Below, one piece after another: positions 49,369 through 58,116 of a stretch of DNA of 64,000 nt. Both the position numbers and the translations under genes were made by a program. Origin of the DNA: Microbacterium lushaniae. Lineage in GTDB: Bacteria; Actinomycetota; Actinomycetes; Actinomycetales; Microbacteriaceae. The first letter of the stretch is position 1, and each line of letters starts with the position of its first letter. The notes under the pieces are model-generated. The model searched no databases. It was not told the DNA's origin and saw only the letters and a list, made by a program, of their open reading frames with translations. Location of the stretch: assembly GCF_008727775.1 (NCBI RefSeq), contig NZ_CP044232.1, positions 372,001 through 436,000 on the forward strand. Direction: 5' to 3'.

Positions 49369-50310
49369 ATGACCGTTGATCTGGCGCCCAGCGCCACCAC
49401 CGTCGCCGCGGCGCCCCGGCGCCGGCCGCGACGCCGGATGCGGCAGAGCGTCGTCGGATGGGGCTTCGTCGGCCCCTTCGCCGTCGTGTTCCTGGCTTTC
49501 CTCGTCGCACCCCTGCTGTTCGCGCTGTACCTGAGTCTGTTCCAGAACCAGCTCATCGGCGGCACGCGATTCGTCGGGTTCGGCAACTACGTCAAGGCGT
49601 TCACCGATCCCAATTTCCTCGACGGCATCTGGTTCGTCATCCGCTTCTCGATCGTGCTCATCCCGCTGCAGATGGCGGTCTCCCTCGCCGTGGCGCTCAT
49701 CCTCGATGTCGTCACGGGCTCGTTCGCCCGGTTCTCGCGCCTGATGATCTTCCTGCCCTACGCGATCCCCGCCGTCATCGGCGCGCTCATGTGGGGCTTC
49801 CTCTACAGCAAGAGCTTCGGGCCGCTGGCTGAGCTGTTCGGCATGTTCGGGCAGGCGGGCCCGGATTTCCTCAGCCGGGAGCTCATCTTCTTCGGGCTGC
49901 TCAACATCGTCACGTGGCAGTGGGCCGGCTACTACATGATCATCCTGTACGCGGCGCTGCAGGGGATCGATCCGACCCTGTACGAGGCGGCGCGCATCGA
50001 CGGGGCCAGTCAGTGGCAGATCGTGCTGCGCATCAAGATCCCGCTCATCGCGCCGGCGCTCGTGCTCATCCTCGTGTTCGCCCTCATCGGCACGCTGCAG
50101 TTCTTCAACGAACCGCAGATCCTGCGCTACCTGGCCGCGGGCGCGATCCCCGCCGACTTCACCCCGAACATGTACGCGTATCAGCAGGCCTTCGCCCTCG
50201 CGAATTACAACTACGGCAGCGCGATCTCCTTCGCCCTGGGCGCGGTGGTGTTCGTGTGCGTGTACATCTTCATGTTCATCACGCGCAAGCGGGGGAGCTT
50301 CCTGTCATGA
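49369..50310 (+). CDS. Sugar ABC transporter permease (MalF/LplB type)
   Basis: 313 residues with six membrane helices after a basic N-terminus. The permease EAA loop is EAARIDGASQWQIVLRIKIPLI near 205-226, which contacts the ATPase. ATG preceded by GGAGG. It pairs with the permease at 50307, with a four-base overlap. No ATPase gene is in the unit, so a shared MsiK-like ATPase encoded elsewhere is expected. Confidence 0.93.
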   Translation: MTVDLAPSATTVAAAPRRRPRRRMRQSVVGWGFVGPFAVVFLAFLVAPLLFALYLSLFQNQLIGGTRFVGFGNYVKAFTDPNFLDGIWFVIRFSIVLIPLQMAVSLAVALILDVVTGSFARFSRLMIFLPYAIPAVIGALMWGFLYSKSFGPLAELFGMFGQAGPDFLSRELIFFGLLNIVTWQWAGYYMIILYAALQGIDPTLYEAARIDGASQWQIVLRIKIPLIAPALVLILVFALIGTLQFFNEPQILRYLAAGAIPADFTPNMYAYQQAFALANYNYGSAISFALGAVVFVCVYIFMFITRKRGSFLS

Positions 50311-51191
50311 CCACCGCCCTCGATCGCTCACGCCGTGCTGCTGCGCGCCGCCGCCACCTGCCCATGCAGATCCTGCTGGGGTTCCTCGTGGTGTACTTCC
50401 TCATCCCGTTCTGGTGGGTCATCGTCAACAGCTCCAAGACGGCGGCCGGCCTGTTCGGCGGCGGCAGTTCCCTGTGGTTCGCCGACGTCGTGGACTACGC
50501 CGGCAACTTCGCACAGCTGTTCACCTTCCAGGACGGCATCTATCTGCGGTGGCTGGGCAACTCGGCCCTGTACGCCTTCGCCGGCGGCCTCGGCGCCACC
50601 ATCCTGGCGGTGGCGGCAGGCTACGGTTTCGCCAAGTACCGGTTCGCGGGACGCCAGCTCGGCTTCGCCATCCTGCTCGGCTCGGTCATGGTGCCCACCA
50701 CCGCCCTGGTGATCCCGACGTTCATCATGTTCGCCGAGCTGGGGATCACCAACACCATCTGGGCCGTCATCCTGCCGACGCTGCTCAACCCGTTCGGGGT
50801 GTACCTCATGCACGTGTACGCGCGCGACGCCGTCCCCGACGAGCTGCTGGACGCCGCCCGCGTGGATGGGGCGCGGGAGTTCCGCATCTTCGTGCAGGTC
50901 GCCCTGCCGATGCTGCGCCCGGCCATCGTCACCGTGCTGCTGCTGTCGATCGTGGCGTCCTGGAACAACTACTTCCTGCCCCTGGCGATGCTGTCGGACA
51001 ACCGCCTGTTCCCCGTCACCGTGGGGATCGGCCTGTGGCAGGGAATCGCCTCGGCCAACAACTCCGGGGGCACGTCGCTGTGGAGCATCATCATCCTGGG
51101 TTCGCTCGTCTCGGTGATCCCCCTCGTGATCGCATTCCTCACCCTCCAGCGGTACTGGCAGGGCGGATTGTCGATCGGCAGCTTGAAATGA
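50307..51191 (+). CDS. Sugar ABC transporter permease (MalG type)
   Basis: 294 residues, six membrane helices. The EAA loop here reads DAARVDGAREFRIFVQVALPML near 183-204. Second transmembrane subunit of the importer. ATG in a four-base overlap with the previous gene; GH51 starts 43 bases after its stop, with its own GAAAGAGGAG ribosome site. Confidence 0.93.
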   Translation: MTTALDRSRRAAARRRHLPMQILLGFLVVYFLIPFWWVIVNSSKTAAGLFGGGSSLWFADVVDYAGNFAQLFTFQDGIYLRWLGNSALYAFAGGLGATILAVAAGYGFAKYRFAGRQLGFAILLGSVMVPTTALVIPTFIMFAELGITNTIWAVILPTLLNPFGVYLMHVYARDAVPDELLDAARVDGAREFRIFVQVALPMLRPAIVTVLLLSIVASWNNYFLPLAMLSDNRLFPVTVGIGLWQGIASANNSGGTSLWSIIILGSLVSVIPLVIAFLTLQRYWQGGLSIGSLK

Positions 51192-51234
51192 CGTGGCCGA
51201 GCACGGCCGTCCCGCACCATCCGGAAAGAGGAGC

Positions 51235-52746
51235 ATGACTTCTGCACGTGTCACCATCGACCCGCACTTCGTGGTCGGAGCCGTCGATCGCCGCCTGTTC
51301 GGCTCGTTCGTCGAGCATCTCGGTCGCTGCGTCTACGACGGGATCTACGAGCCGTCGCACCCGTCGGCGGATGCGGACGGCTTCCGCCAGGACGTGATCG
51401 ATCTCGTGCGCGAGCTCGGCGTCTCCACGGTGCGGTATCCGGGTGGGAACTTCGTGTCGGGGTACCGCTGGGAGGACGGCGTCGGGCCGCGTGCCGACCG
51501 GCCGCGGCGGCTCGATCTCGCGTGGCACTCCACCGAGACCAACGAGATCGGCCTCGACGAGTTCGCGACGTGGTCGGCGAAGGCCGGCAGCGAGGTGATG
51601 TACGCCGTGAACCTGGGCACACGCGGGGTGCTGGAGGCGCTCGACGTGCTCGAGTACGCCAACCTGCGTTCGGGCACCTTCTGGTCGGATCGCCGTGTCG
51701 CCAACGGCCACCCCGAGCCCCACGACATCCGCATGTGGTGCCTGGGCAACGAGATGGACGGCCCGTGGCAGCTCGGTCACAGCACGGCGGAGGAGTACGC
51801 GAGCCTCGCCGCCAAGACCGCCAGCGCCATGCGGCAGGTCGACCCCGACCTCCAGCTGGTGGTGTGCGGGAGCTCGGGAGCGCAGATGCCCACCTTCGGC
51901 GAGTGGGAGCGGGTCGTGCTGGAGCGCACGTACGACGACGTCGACTTCATCTCGTGCCACGCCTACTACGAGCCCAAGGGCGGCGACTACGCCAGCTTCC
52001 TCGCCTCGGCCACCGACATGGACCGCTTCATCGACACCGTCGTGGCCACGGCCGACCACGTCAAGGCGATCCGCCGCAGCGACAAGACGATCGACATCTC
52101 CTTCGACGAGTGGAACGTGTGGTACCAGTCCCGCTACAACGACGTCGACAAGATCACCGACGTCGAGCAGTGGCCCGTCGCCCCGCGCCTGCTGGAGGAC
52201 ACGTACTCCGTCGCCGACGCCGTCGTGGTGGGCAACCTGCTCATCTCGTTGCTGCGTCACGCCGACCGCGTGAAGTCGGCGAGCCTCGCCCAGCTGGTCA
52301 ACGTCATCGCGCCGATCATGACGGAGCCCGGCGGCCCTGCGTGGCGCCAGACGACGTTCTTCCCCTTCGCCGTCACGTCGCGCCTGGCGCGGGGCAACGC
52401 CCTCGAGGTGCGCCTGGAGTCCCCCGAGTACGACACCGAGCTGTACGGGACCGTGCCGATGATCGACGCCGTCGCGACGCACGATCCCGGGACGGGGGAG
52501 ACGACGCTGTTCGTGGTCAACCGCAGTCTGACCGAGGAGGTCACCCTCGACATCGACGTCACGATGCTCGGGGCGGTGCAGGTGCGCTCGGCGGTGAGCC
52601 TGCACGACGACGACATGCACGCCGCCAACACGCTCGCCGACCCCGAGCGCGTGGGCCTGCGTGAGGCCGCCGCCGCCCGCGGCGACGAGCACACCGTCTC
52701 GCTGACCCTCCCCGCGGTGTCGTGGACCGCGGTGACCCTCGGCTGA
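51235..52746 (+). CDS. GH51 alpha-L-arabinofuranosidase
   Basis: 503 residues, the usual length for intracellular GH51 enzymes. Acid/base Glu173 in WCLGNEMDGP and nucleophile Glu292 in SFDEWNVWY lie at the positions expected from family members. It removes arabinofuranosyl side groups from imported arabino- or arabinoxylo-oligosaccharides. No signal peptide, so cytoplasmic. It sits between the importer genes and a GH3 gene. Confidence 0.95.
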   Translation: MTSARVTIDPHFVVGAVDRRLFGSFVEHLGRCVYDGIYEPSHPSADADGFRQDVIDLVRELGVSTVRYPGGNFVSGYRWEDGVGPRADRPRRLDLAWHSTETNEIGLDEFATWSAKAGSEVMYAVNLGTRGVLEALDVLEYANLRSGTFWSDRRVANGHPEPHDIRMWCLGNEMDGPWQLGHSTAEEYASLAAKTASAMRQVDPDLQLVVCGSSGAQMPTFGEWERVVLERTYDDVDFISCHAYYEPKGGDYASFLASATDMDRFIDTVVATADHVKAIRRSDKTIDISFDEWNVWYQSRYNDVDKITDVEQWPVAPRLLEDTYSVADAVVVGNLLISLLRHADRVKSASLAQLVNVIAPIMTEPGGPAWRQTTFFPFAVTSRLARGNALEVRLESPEYDTELYGTVPMIDAVATHDPGTGETTLFVVNRSLTEEVTLDIDVTMLGAVQVRSAVSLHDDDMHAANTLADPERVGLREAAAARGDEHTVSLTLPAVSWTAVTLG

Positions 52747-52755
52747 GCGGCGCCC

Positions 52756-55134
52756 GTGACCAGCGCCGCACCCGAAGCCCGTCGCACCCCGCACGCGCAG
52801 TCGTGGCGGGATGCATCCGCCGATCCCGCGCAGCGGGTCGAGGACCTGCTGGCGTCCATGACGCCGGCGGAGAAGCTGGCACAGCTCGGCAGCCACTGGG
52901 AGGACACCCGCGACGCCTCCGAGATCATCGCGCCGATGCAGGACGTGCTCGGCCGCGGCCGGCTGCCGTTCGAGACGGCGGCAGCCGCCGGCATCGGGCA
53001 CCTCACGCGCGTGTTCGGCACGACGCCGGTCGCCGCCCGCGCCGGCATGCAGAAGGTGCGGGCGGCGCAGACCTTCCTCCGGGAGCAGACGCGCCTGGGC
53101 ATCCCCGCGATCGTCCACGAGGAGTGCCTGACGGGCTTCACGACGCTCGGGGCGACGGTGTACCCGATTCCGATGGCGTGGGCGGCGACGTTCGACCGGG
53201 GCCTCGTGCGGGGCATGGCGCGTGCGATCGGCGAGGACATGGCAACGGTCGGTGTGCAGCAGGGTCTGTCGCCCGTGCTCGATGTGGTCACCGACTACCG
53301 GTGGGGGCGCGTGGAGGAGACCCTCGGCGAGGACCCGTACGTGGTCGCCACGCTCGCGACCGAATATGTCAGCGGGATGCAGGAGGCCGGTGTCATCGCG
53401 ACGCTCAAGCACTTCGCCGGGCACGCGTCATCCCGCGGCGGCCGCAACCATGCGCCCGTCTCGATGGGGGAGCGGGAGCTCCGCGACCTCGTGCTGCCGC
53501 CGTTCGAGATGGCGGTGCGCGCGGGCGGGGCCGGAAGCGTCATGAACTCCTACACCGAGACCGATCGCGTGCCGGCCGCGGCCGACCGCTGGCTGCTCAC
53601 CGACGTGCTGCGCGGCGAATGGGGGTTCGAGGGGACCGTCGTGTCGGACTACTGGGCGATCGCGTTCCTGAAGTCCAAGCACGGCGTCGCCGAGACGATG
53701 GCGGATGCGGGCCGGCAGGCGCTGCACGCGGGCATGGACGTCGAACTGCCCGACACGTCCGCGTTCCGTCTCCTCGCCGAGGACGATCCCGATCCCGAGC
53801 GCACGCGCGCCGAGATCGACACGGCCGTGCGGCGCGTGCTCCGCCAGAAGCTCGAACTCGGCCTCCTCGACGAGGGGTGGATGCCGCCGGACCCGGCCGA
53901 TCACGACCTGGACAGCCCGCGCAACCGCGAGCTCGCGCGCCGGCTGGCGGAGGAGTCGATCATCCTCCTGGACAACTCCGCCGGCGCGCTGCCCCTGCCC
54001 GACGGCCTCGGCCGCGTCGCGGTGGTCGGCCCCGGCGCGAGCGATCCCCGCGTGCTGATGGGCGCGTACTCCTACCCGATCCACGTGCTCCCGCGCCATC
54101 CGGACCTGGGCCTCGGCATCGACGCCGCGCCGGTGGCCGCGGCGCTCGCCGACGCGCTCGCGGGCACGGACGTCATCGTCGAGGAGGGCGTCCCGCTCGT
54201 GGACCCGCCTGCCCCCGGCGTCCTCGAACGCGCGGTCGCGGCGGCGCGCGACAGCGACGTCGCGGTGGTCGTCGTCGGCGACCGGGCCGGCATGTTCGGC
54301 AAGGGAACGTCGGGCGAGGGATCGGATGCGCCGGATCTCGAGCTGCCCGGTCACCAGGGGCGGCTCGTGGATGCCGTGCTGGACACCGGTACGCCGGTCG
54401 TGCTCGTGGTGGTGTCGGGACGGCCGTATGCGCTGGGCCGCTACGTCGGGCGTGCCGCCGCGATCGTGCAGGCCTTCCTCCCCGGCGTGGAGGGAGGCGG
54501 CGCGCTCGCACGCGTGCTCACCGGCGCGGTGAATCCGTCCGGTCACCTCCCCGTGCAGATCCCTCGCACCGGTGGAGCGATCCCGCACACCTACCTCGCC
54601 CCGCCGCTCGGGCAGGACGGCGATCGCATCAGCAACCTGTCGATCGCCCCGGCGTTCTCCTTCGGGCACGGTCTGTCCTACACGGAGTTCGAGCTGGGGG
54701 CCCTCGCCCTCGACGCCGAGCAGATCGACGTCGCCGGATCGGTGCGCGCGTGCACCGAGGTCCGCAACGTCGGCGCGCGTGACGGATCGGTCGTCGTGCA
54801 GCTGTACGCATCCGACCCGGTCGCCCAGGTCACCCGCCCCGTCGCGCAGCTGGTGGGCTACGCCCGCGTCGAGCTGTCCGCCGGCGCCGCGGCCGAGGTG
54901 ACCTTCACCCTGGCGGCAGACCGCTTCTCCTTCACCGGCCGCGACCGTCGCCGCATCGTCGAGCCCGGCGTGATCCGACTCGCCGCCGGACTGTCGCTGG
55001 CGGCGACGACCGCGCCGGTCGCCGTCACGGTGACCGGGTGCACGCGGGAGGTGCCGGCGCCCGTCCTGGACACGCCCGTGCACATCGTGCCGCTCCCAAC
55101 GGCTGCGATTCACAACGTTGGAAACGCCTCTTGA
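52756..55134 (+). CDS. GH3 beta-xylosidase/beta-glucosidase, copy 1
   Basis: 792 residues. GH3 N-terminal barrel with nucleophile Asp298 in VVSDYWAI, KHFAGHASSRGGRNHAPV near 219-236, a central alpha/beta sandwich and a C-terminal fibronectin-III-like domain (about 640-770). No signal peptide. It shares the layout of the GH3 at 58117, including the VVVGDRAG segment. In this operon a beta-xylosidase that trims xylo-oligosaccharides is most likely. GTG start nine bases after the GH51 stop. An ACAACGTTGG site lies in its last codons. Confidence 0.92.
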   Translation: MTSAAPEARRTPHAQSWRDASADPAQRVEDLLASMTPAEKLAQLGSHWEDTRDASEIIAPMQDVLGRGRLPFETAAAAGIGHLTRVFGTTPVAARAGMQKVRAAQTFLREQTRLGIPAIVHEECLTGFTTLGATVYPIPMAWAATFDRGLVRGMARAIGEDMATVGVQQGLSPVLDVVTDYRWGRVEETLGEDPYVVATLATEYVSGMQEAGVIATLKHFAGHASSRGGRNHAPVSMGERELRDLVLPPFEMAVRAGGAGSVMNSYTETDRVPAAADRWLLTDVLRGEWGFEGTVVSDYWAIAFLKSKHGVAETMADAGRQALHAGMDVELPDTSAFRLLAEDDPDPERTRAEIDTAVRRVLRQKLELGLLDEGWMPPDPADHDLDSPRNRELARRLAEESIILLDNSAGALPLPDGLGRVAVVGPGASDPRVLMGAYSYPIHVLPRHPDLGLGIDAAPVAAALADALAGTDVIVEEGVPLVDPPAPGVLERAVAAARDSDVAVVVVGDRAGMFGKGTSGEGSDAPDLELPGHQGRLVDAVLDTGTPVVLVVVSGRPYALGRYVGRAAAIVQAFLPGVEGGGALARVLTGAVNPSGHLPVQIPRTGGAIPHTYLAPPLGQDGDRISNLSIAPAFSFGHGLSYTEFELGALALDAEQIDVAGSVRACTEVRNVGARDGSVVVQLYASDPVAQVTRPVAQLVGYARVELSAGAAAEVTFTLAADRFSFTGRDRRRIVEPGVIRLAAGLSLAATTAPVAVTVTGCTREVPAPVLDTPVHIVPLPTAAIHNVGNAS

Positions 55135-55188
55135 CCGGCGCGTGACGCCCTGCGAGAGTGTCGGCGTACGGCACTTACGACGTTGTAA
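55112..55188 (+). promoter_or_regulatory. Internal LacI operators before the esterase gene
   Basis: ACAACGTTGG at 55112-55121 falls inside the end of the GH3 gene and TTACGACGTTGTAA at 55175-55188 in the gap after it. Both resemble the twin operators at 47846-47870, so the esterase probably has its own promoter under the same repressor. Confidence 0.65.
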
Positions 55189-55301
55189 ATCCGCCCTCGG
55201 ATGAGTCGACGTCGTCGATCCCGTTGCCCCCAGCCGGCCCGTGCGGGCCTCCTTCGTCGCGCCTGCGCACGGTCGGACACGTCACACGAGATGAGGAATC
55301 G

Positions 55302-58058
55302 ATGGAGATCACATCCGAGAGCCGGCCGCCGAGCCGGTTCCCGCGCGCCAGACGCGCGGTCGCGGTGCTCACGGCGGCGATCGTCGCCCTCACCGCCCTC
55401 GCCGGCGCGGTGCCGGCCACGGCGGCCGAGCCGTGGATCACCGTGCAGGACGACGGGTACCTGCGGATCGCGGTGCCCAACGCCGCGGTCGAGGAGGCGG
55501 TCGGGCCGGTGTCGCAGGTGGTCGTGGAGGGCAACTTCGGTCCCTCCGCGAACTGGGCGCAGATCGGCCTGCAGCGCAGCGGCGCCAACTGGACGGCGAC
55601 GTACGGGCCGTTCACGCCGGGGCTGTACTACTACCAGATCACCGGTGACGACAGCAAGGTGCTCAAGGATGCGAGCAACCCCACGACCGTGGCATCCGAG
55701 CCGGAGTGGAGCACGTTCTTCATCCCGGGCGAGTCCGCGGCTCTCCTCGCCGACGCGCCCGAGGAGGCCGGCACGATCGAGACGCTGACATACGACAGCT
55801 CGGTGGCGGACGAGGAGCGCGAGGCGCTCGTGTGGGTGCCTCCCACCTACCAGCCGAAGGGCAAGAAGCTGCCGGTGCTGTACCTCCAGCACGGTGGCGG
55901 TCAGAGCTACCGCGACTGGGTCGAAGTCGGTCGCGCCGAGCAGATCCTGGACAACCTGTGGCTGTCGGGCCGCCTCGAGGACATGCTCGTGGTGATGGGC
56001 AACGGCAACGTGCCCGATTTCCCGGCGGAGCTCATGGACAACATCGTCCCGGCCGTGGAAGACGCCTACCACGTCTCACCGTCCAAGAAGAAGCGAGCCC
56101 TCGCCGGCCTGTCGATGGGCGGCGGTCAGACCTTCGAGGTCTTCCGCGAGCACCCCGGCGAGTTCTCCCAGATCGGAACCTTCGGCGCCGGCCGGTTCGG
56201 CGACCTCGACGACATCCCGGTGCGGAAGATGAACAACCGCACCGACCTGTTCCGCGTGTACGTCGGCAACCCCACCGACGTGGCCCACAACGACGTCTAC
56301 GACTCGTTCCAGAAGTTCGACGAGCTCGGCCTGGAGTACCAGTTCGACGGCGTCAACCCCGACGCCGGCCACAACTGGAACGCGTGGCAGGAGAACCTCA
56401 TCGACTTCGCGCCGCGGCTGTTCACCGGCCAGGCGAGCGACCCGGCGATGAGCGAGGGCCACACCGCCCTCACCGAGCGGTTCGAGCCGCCCGCTCCCGG
56501 CACCACACCCACCCCGTGGATCTCCGAGGACGGCTTCGTCACCTTCGAGACGACGACCGAGTTCGCCGACGCCGAGTACGTCTCGGTCTGGGCGAACTGG
56601 GCCCCCGGCGGCAGCTGGCTGCGCGTGGAGATGAACAAGGTCGGCGACCGGTGGCGTGCCACCGTGGGGCCGCTGGAGTCGAAGTTCTACCATTACCGCT
56701 TCATCGTCGATCGGCAGCCGGTGAAGGACGCGTCCAACCCGACCTTCGTCACGAGCGAGCCGGCGTGGAGCACGTTCCTCGTCCCCGGTGAAGGGGCACG
56801 CCTCCTCACCGACGTGCCGGCCGGCTCCGGCGGCGACCTCGCCGTGATGTCGTACCAGAGCTCGGTGGCCGGTCAGGAGCGCAGCGCGTACGTGTGGACG
56901 CCACCCGGATACGACGCCGAGCGTCCGGAGCCGTACCCGCTGTTCGTGCTGAACCACGGCGGCGGACAGAGCTGGACGGACTGGGTCGAGGTGGGGCGCG
57001 CGCGTCAGATCCTCGACAACCTCTCCCTCGACGGCGCGATCGAGCCGATGGTCGTGGTCATGCCCAACGGCAACGTCAGCGACTACCCGAGGGAGCTCCT
57101 GGAGAACGTCGTGCCCGTCACCGAAGAGCGCTACAACGTCAGCGGCAATCTGGCCAAGCGCGCCCTCGCGGGGCTCTCGGCCGGGGGAGCGCGCACGGTG
57201 TCGGTGCTCAAGGCGCACCCGGGCGAGTTCGCCTACATCGGCACATTCGCGGCCGGGTTCGGCGGCACCGCGGGCGTGGACGTGGCGGCCATCAACGCCG
57301 GCACCGAGTTGTTCCGCCTGTACACCGGCGACATCACCGACTTCACGTACGGTTCGGTGATGGGTTCGCTCCCCGTGCTCGACGAGCTCGGGATCGAGTA
57401 CGAGTTCAACGGTGTGACGCCCGGACCGCACGGGTGGGACGTCTGGCAGAAGAACCTGATCGATTTCGCCCCGCGGCTGTTCCAGAGCGCCCCGGCCGAC
57501 ACGGTCCGCCCCGAGGTGGCTCTGGTGTCACCGGCGACCGCGGGACCTTTCGGAGCGCTGCAGGTCCAGGTCGACGCATCCGATCTGGGCGGGCTCGAGC
57601 GCATCGTCGCGAACGTGTATCAGGGTGGCACGCTGGTCAAGAGCACGCAGACCGCGATGAACGGCGCCGAGCGCGGCACCCACGCCGCGACGGTCGCGCT
57701 GCCCTCGGGCCAGTACTCGGTGAAGTACAACGCGCACGACCGTGCGGGCAACGTCTCGCGCACGGGCACCTTCGCGTTCACCGTCGACGCGGACGCGCCG
57801 ACGGCGACGGTGAAGGACGGGGCGGACTTCACCGTCGGCACCCCGGCCGGGTACGACGTCGTCAGCTACAAGCTGTACGACGCCGGCGGCATCGACAAGG
57901 TGGTGATCAACGGGGTCGAGAAGGACCTCACGAACAACCCGTGGTCCGATGTCAACTTCCTCCGTCCCGGTACCTTCGGGGCCGTGCCGGGGGAGAACAC
58001 GATGATCGTGCACGACGCGGTGGGAAACACCGCGACGTTCTCGTTCGTCCTGAACTGA
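55302..58058 (+). CDS. Secreted tandem feruloyl-esterase-like protein
   Basis: 918 residues with a signal peptide (about 1-42, ending PATAAEP). The mature protein is an internal duplication: an N-terminal beta module plus CE1/XynZ-type esterase at about 44-395, and the same pair again at about 405-730, then an Ig-like C-terminal part (733-918). Each esterase has its Ser: Ser271 in AGLSMGGG and Ser626 in AGLSAGGA, and the late His (AGHNWNAW; GPHGWDVW). It should release ferulic or acetyl groups from arabinoxylan outside the cell. No sortase signal. ATG at 55302 follows GATGAGGA. Confidence 0.88.
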   Translation: MEITSESRPPSRFPRARRAVAVLTAAIVALTALAGAVPATAAEPWITVQDDGYLRIAVPNAAVEEAVGPVSQVVVEGNFGPSANWAQIGLQRSGANWTATYGPFTPGLYYYQITGDDSKVLKDASNPTTVASEPEWSTFFIPGESAALLADAPEEAGTIETLTYDSSVADEEREALVWVPPTYQPKGKKLPVLYLQHGGGQSYRDWVEVGRAEQILDNLWLSGRLEDMLVVMGNGNVPDFPAELMDNIVPAVEDAYHVSPSKKKRALAGLSMGGGQTFEVFREHPGEFSQIGTFGAGRFGDLDDIPVRKMNNRTDLFRVYVGNPTDVAHNDVYDSFQKFDELGLEYQFDGVNPDAGHNWNAWQENLIDFAPRLFTGQASDPAMSEGHTALTERFEPPAPGTTPTPWISEDGFVTFETTTEFADAEYVSVWANWAPGGSWLRVEMNKVGDRWRATVGPLESKFYHYRFIVDRQPVKDASNPTFVTSEPAWSTFLVPGEGARLLTDVPAGSGGDLAVMSYQSSVAGQERSAYVWTPPGYDAERPEPYPLFVLNHGGGQSWTDWVEVGRARQILDNLSLDGAIEPMVVVMPNGNVSDYPRELLENVVPVTEERYNVSGNLAKRALAGLSAGGARTVSVLKAHPGEFAYIGTFAAGFGGTAGVDVAAINAGTELFRLYTGDITDFTYGSVMGSLPVLDELGIEYEFNGVTPGPHGWDVWQKNLIDFAPRLFQSAPADTVRPEVALVSPATAGPFGALQVQVDASDLGGLERIVANVYQGGTLVKSTQTAMNGAERGTHAATVALPSGQYSVKYNAHDRAGNVSRTGTFAFTVDADAPTATVKDGADFTVGTPAGYDVVSYKLYDAGGIDKVVINGVEKDLTNNPWSDVNFLRPGTFGAVPGENTMIVHDAVGNTATFSFVLN

Positions 58059-58066
58059 GCGACGCC

Positions 58067-58107
58067 CCGGTGCCCTCCTCCGCCACACCGGCGGGGGAGG
58101 GCACCGG
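58067..58107. terminator. Bidirectional terminator between convergent operons
   Basis: CCGGTGCCCTCCTCCGCC (58067-58084) pairs with 58090-58107 at 17 of 18 positions, the last being G-U, around a five-base loop. It serves both the esterase gene and the opposing GH3 unit. Confidence 0.8.
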
Positions 58108-58116
58108 CGTTCCGCC

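Noticed and set aside
51139..53424. Open frame of 761 codons on the minus strand
   Set aside because: Antisense to GH51 and GH3, which are certain genes with catalytic residues in place.
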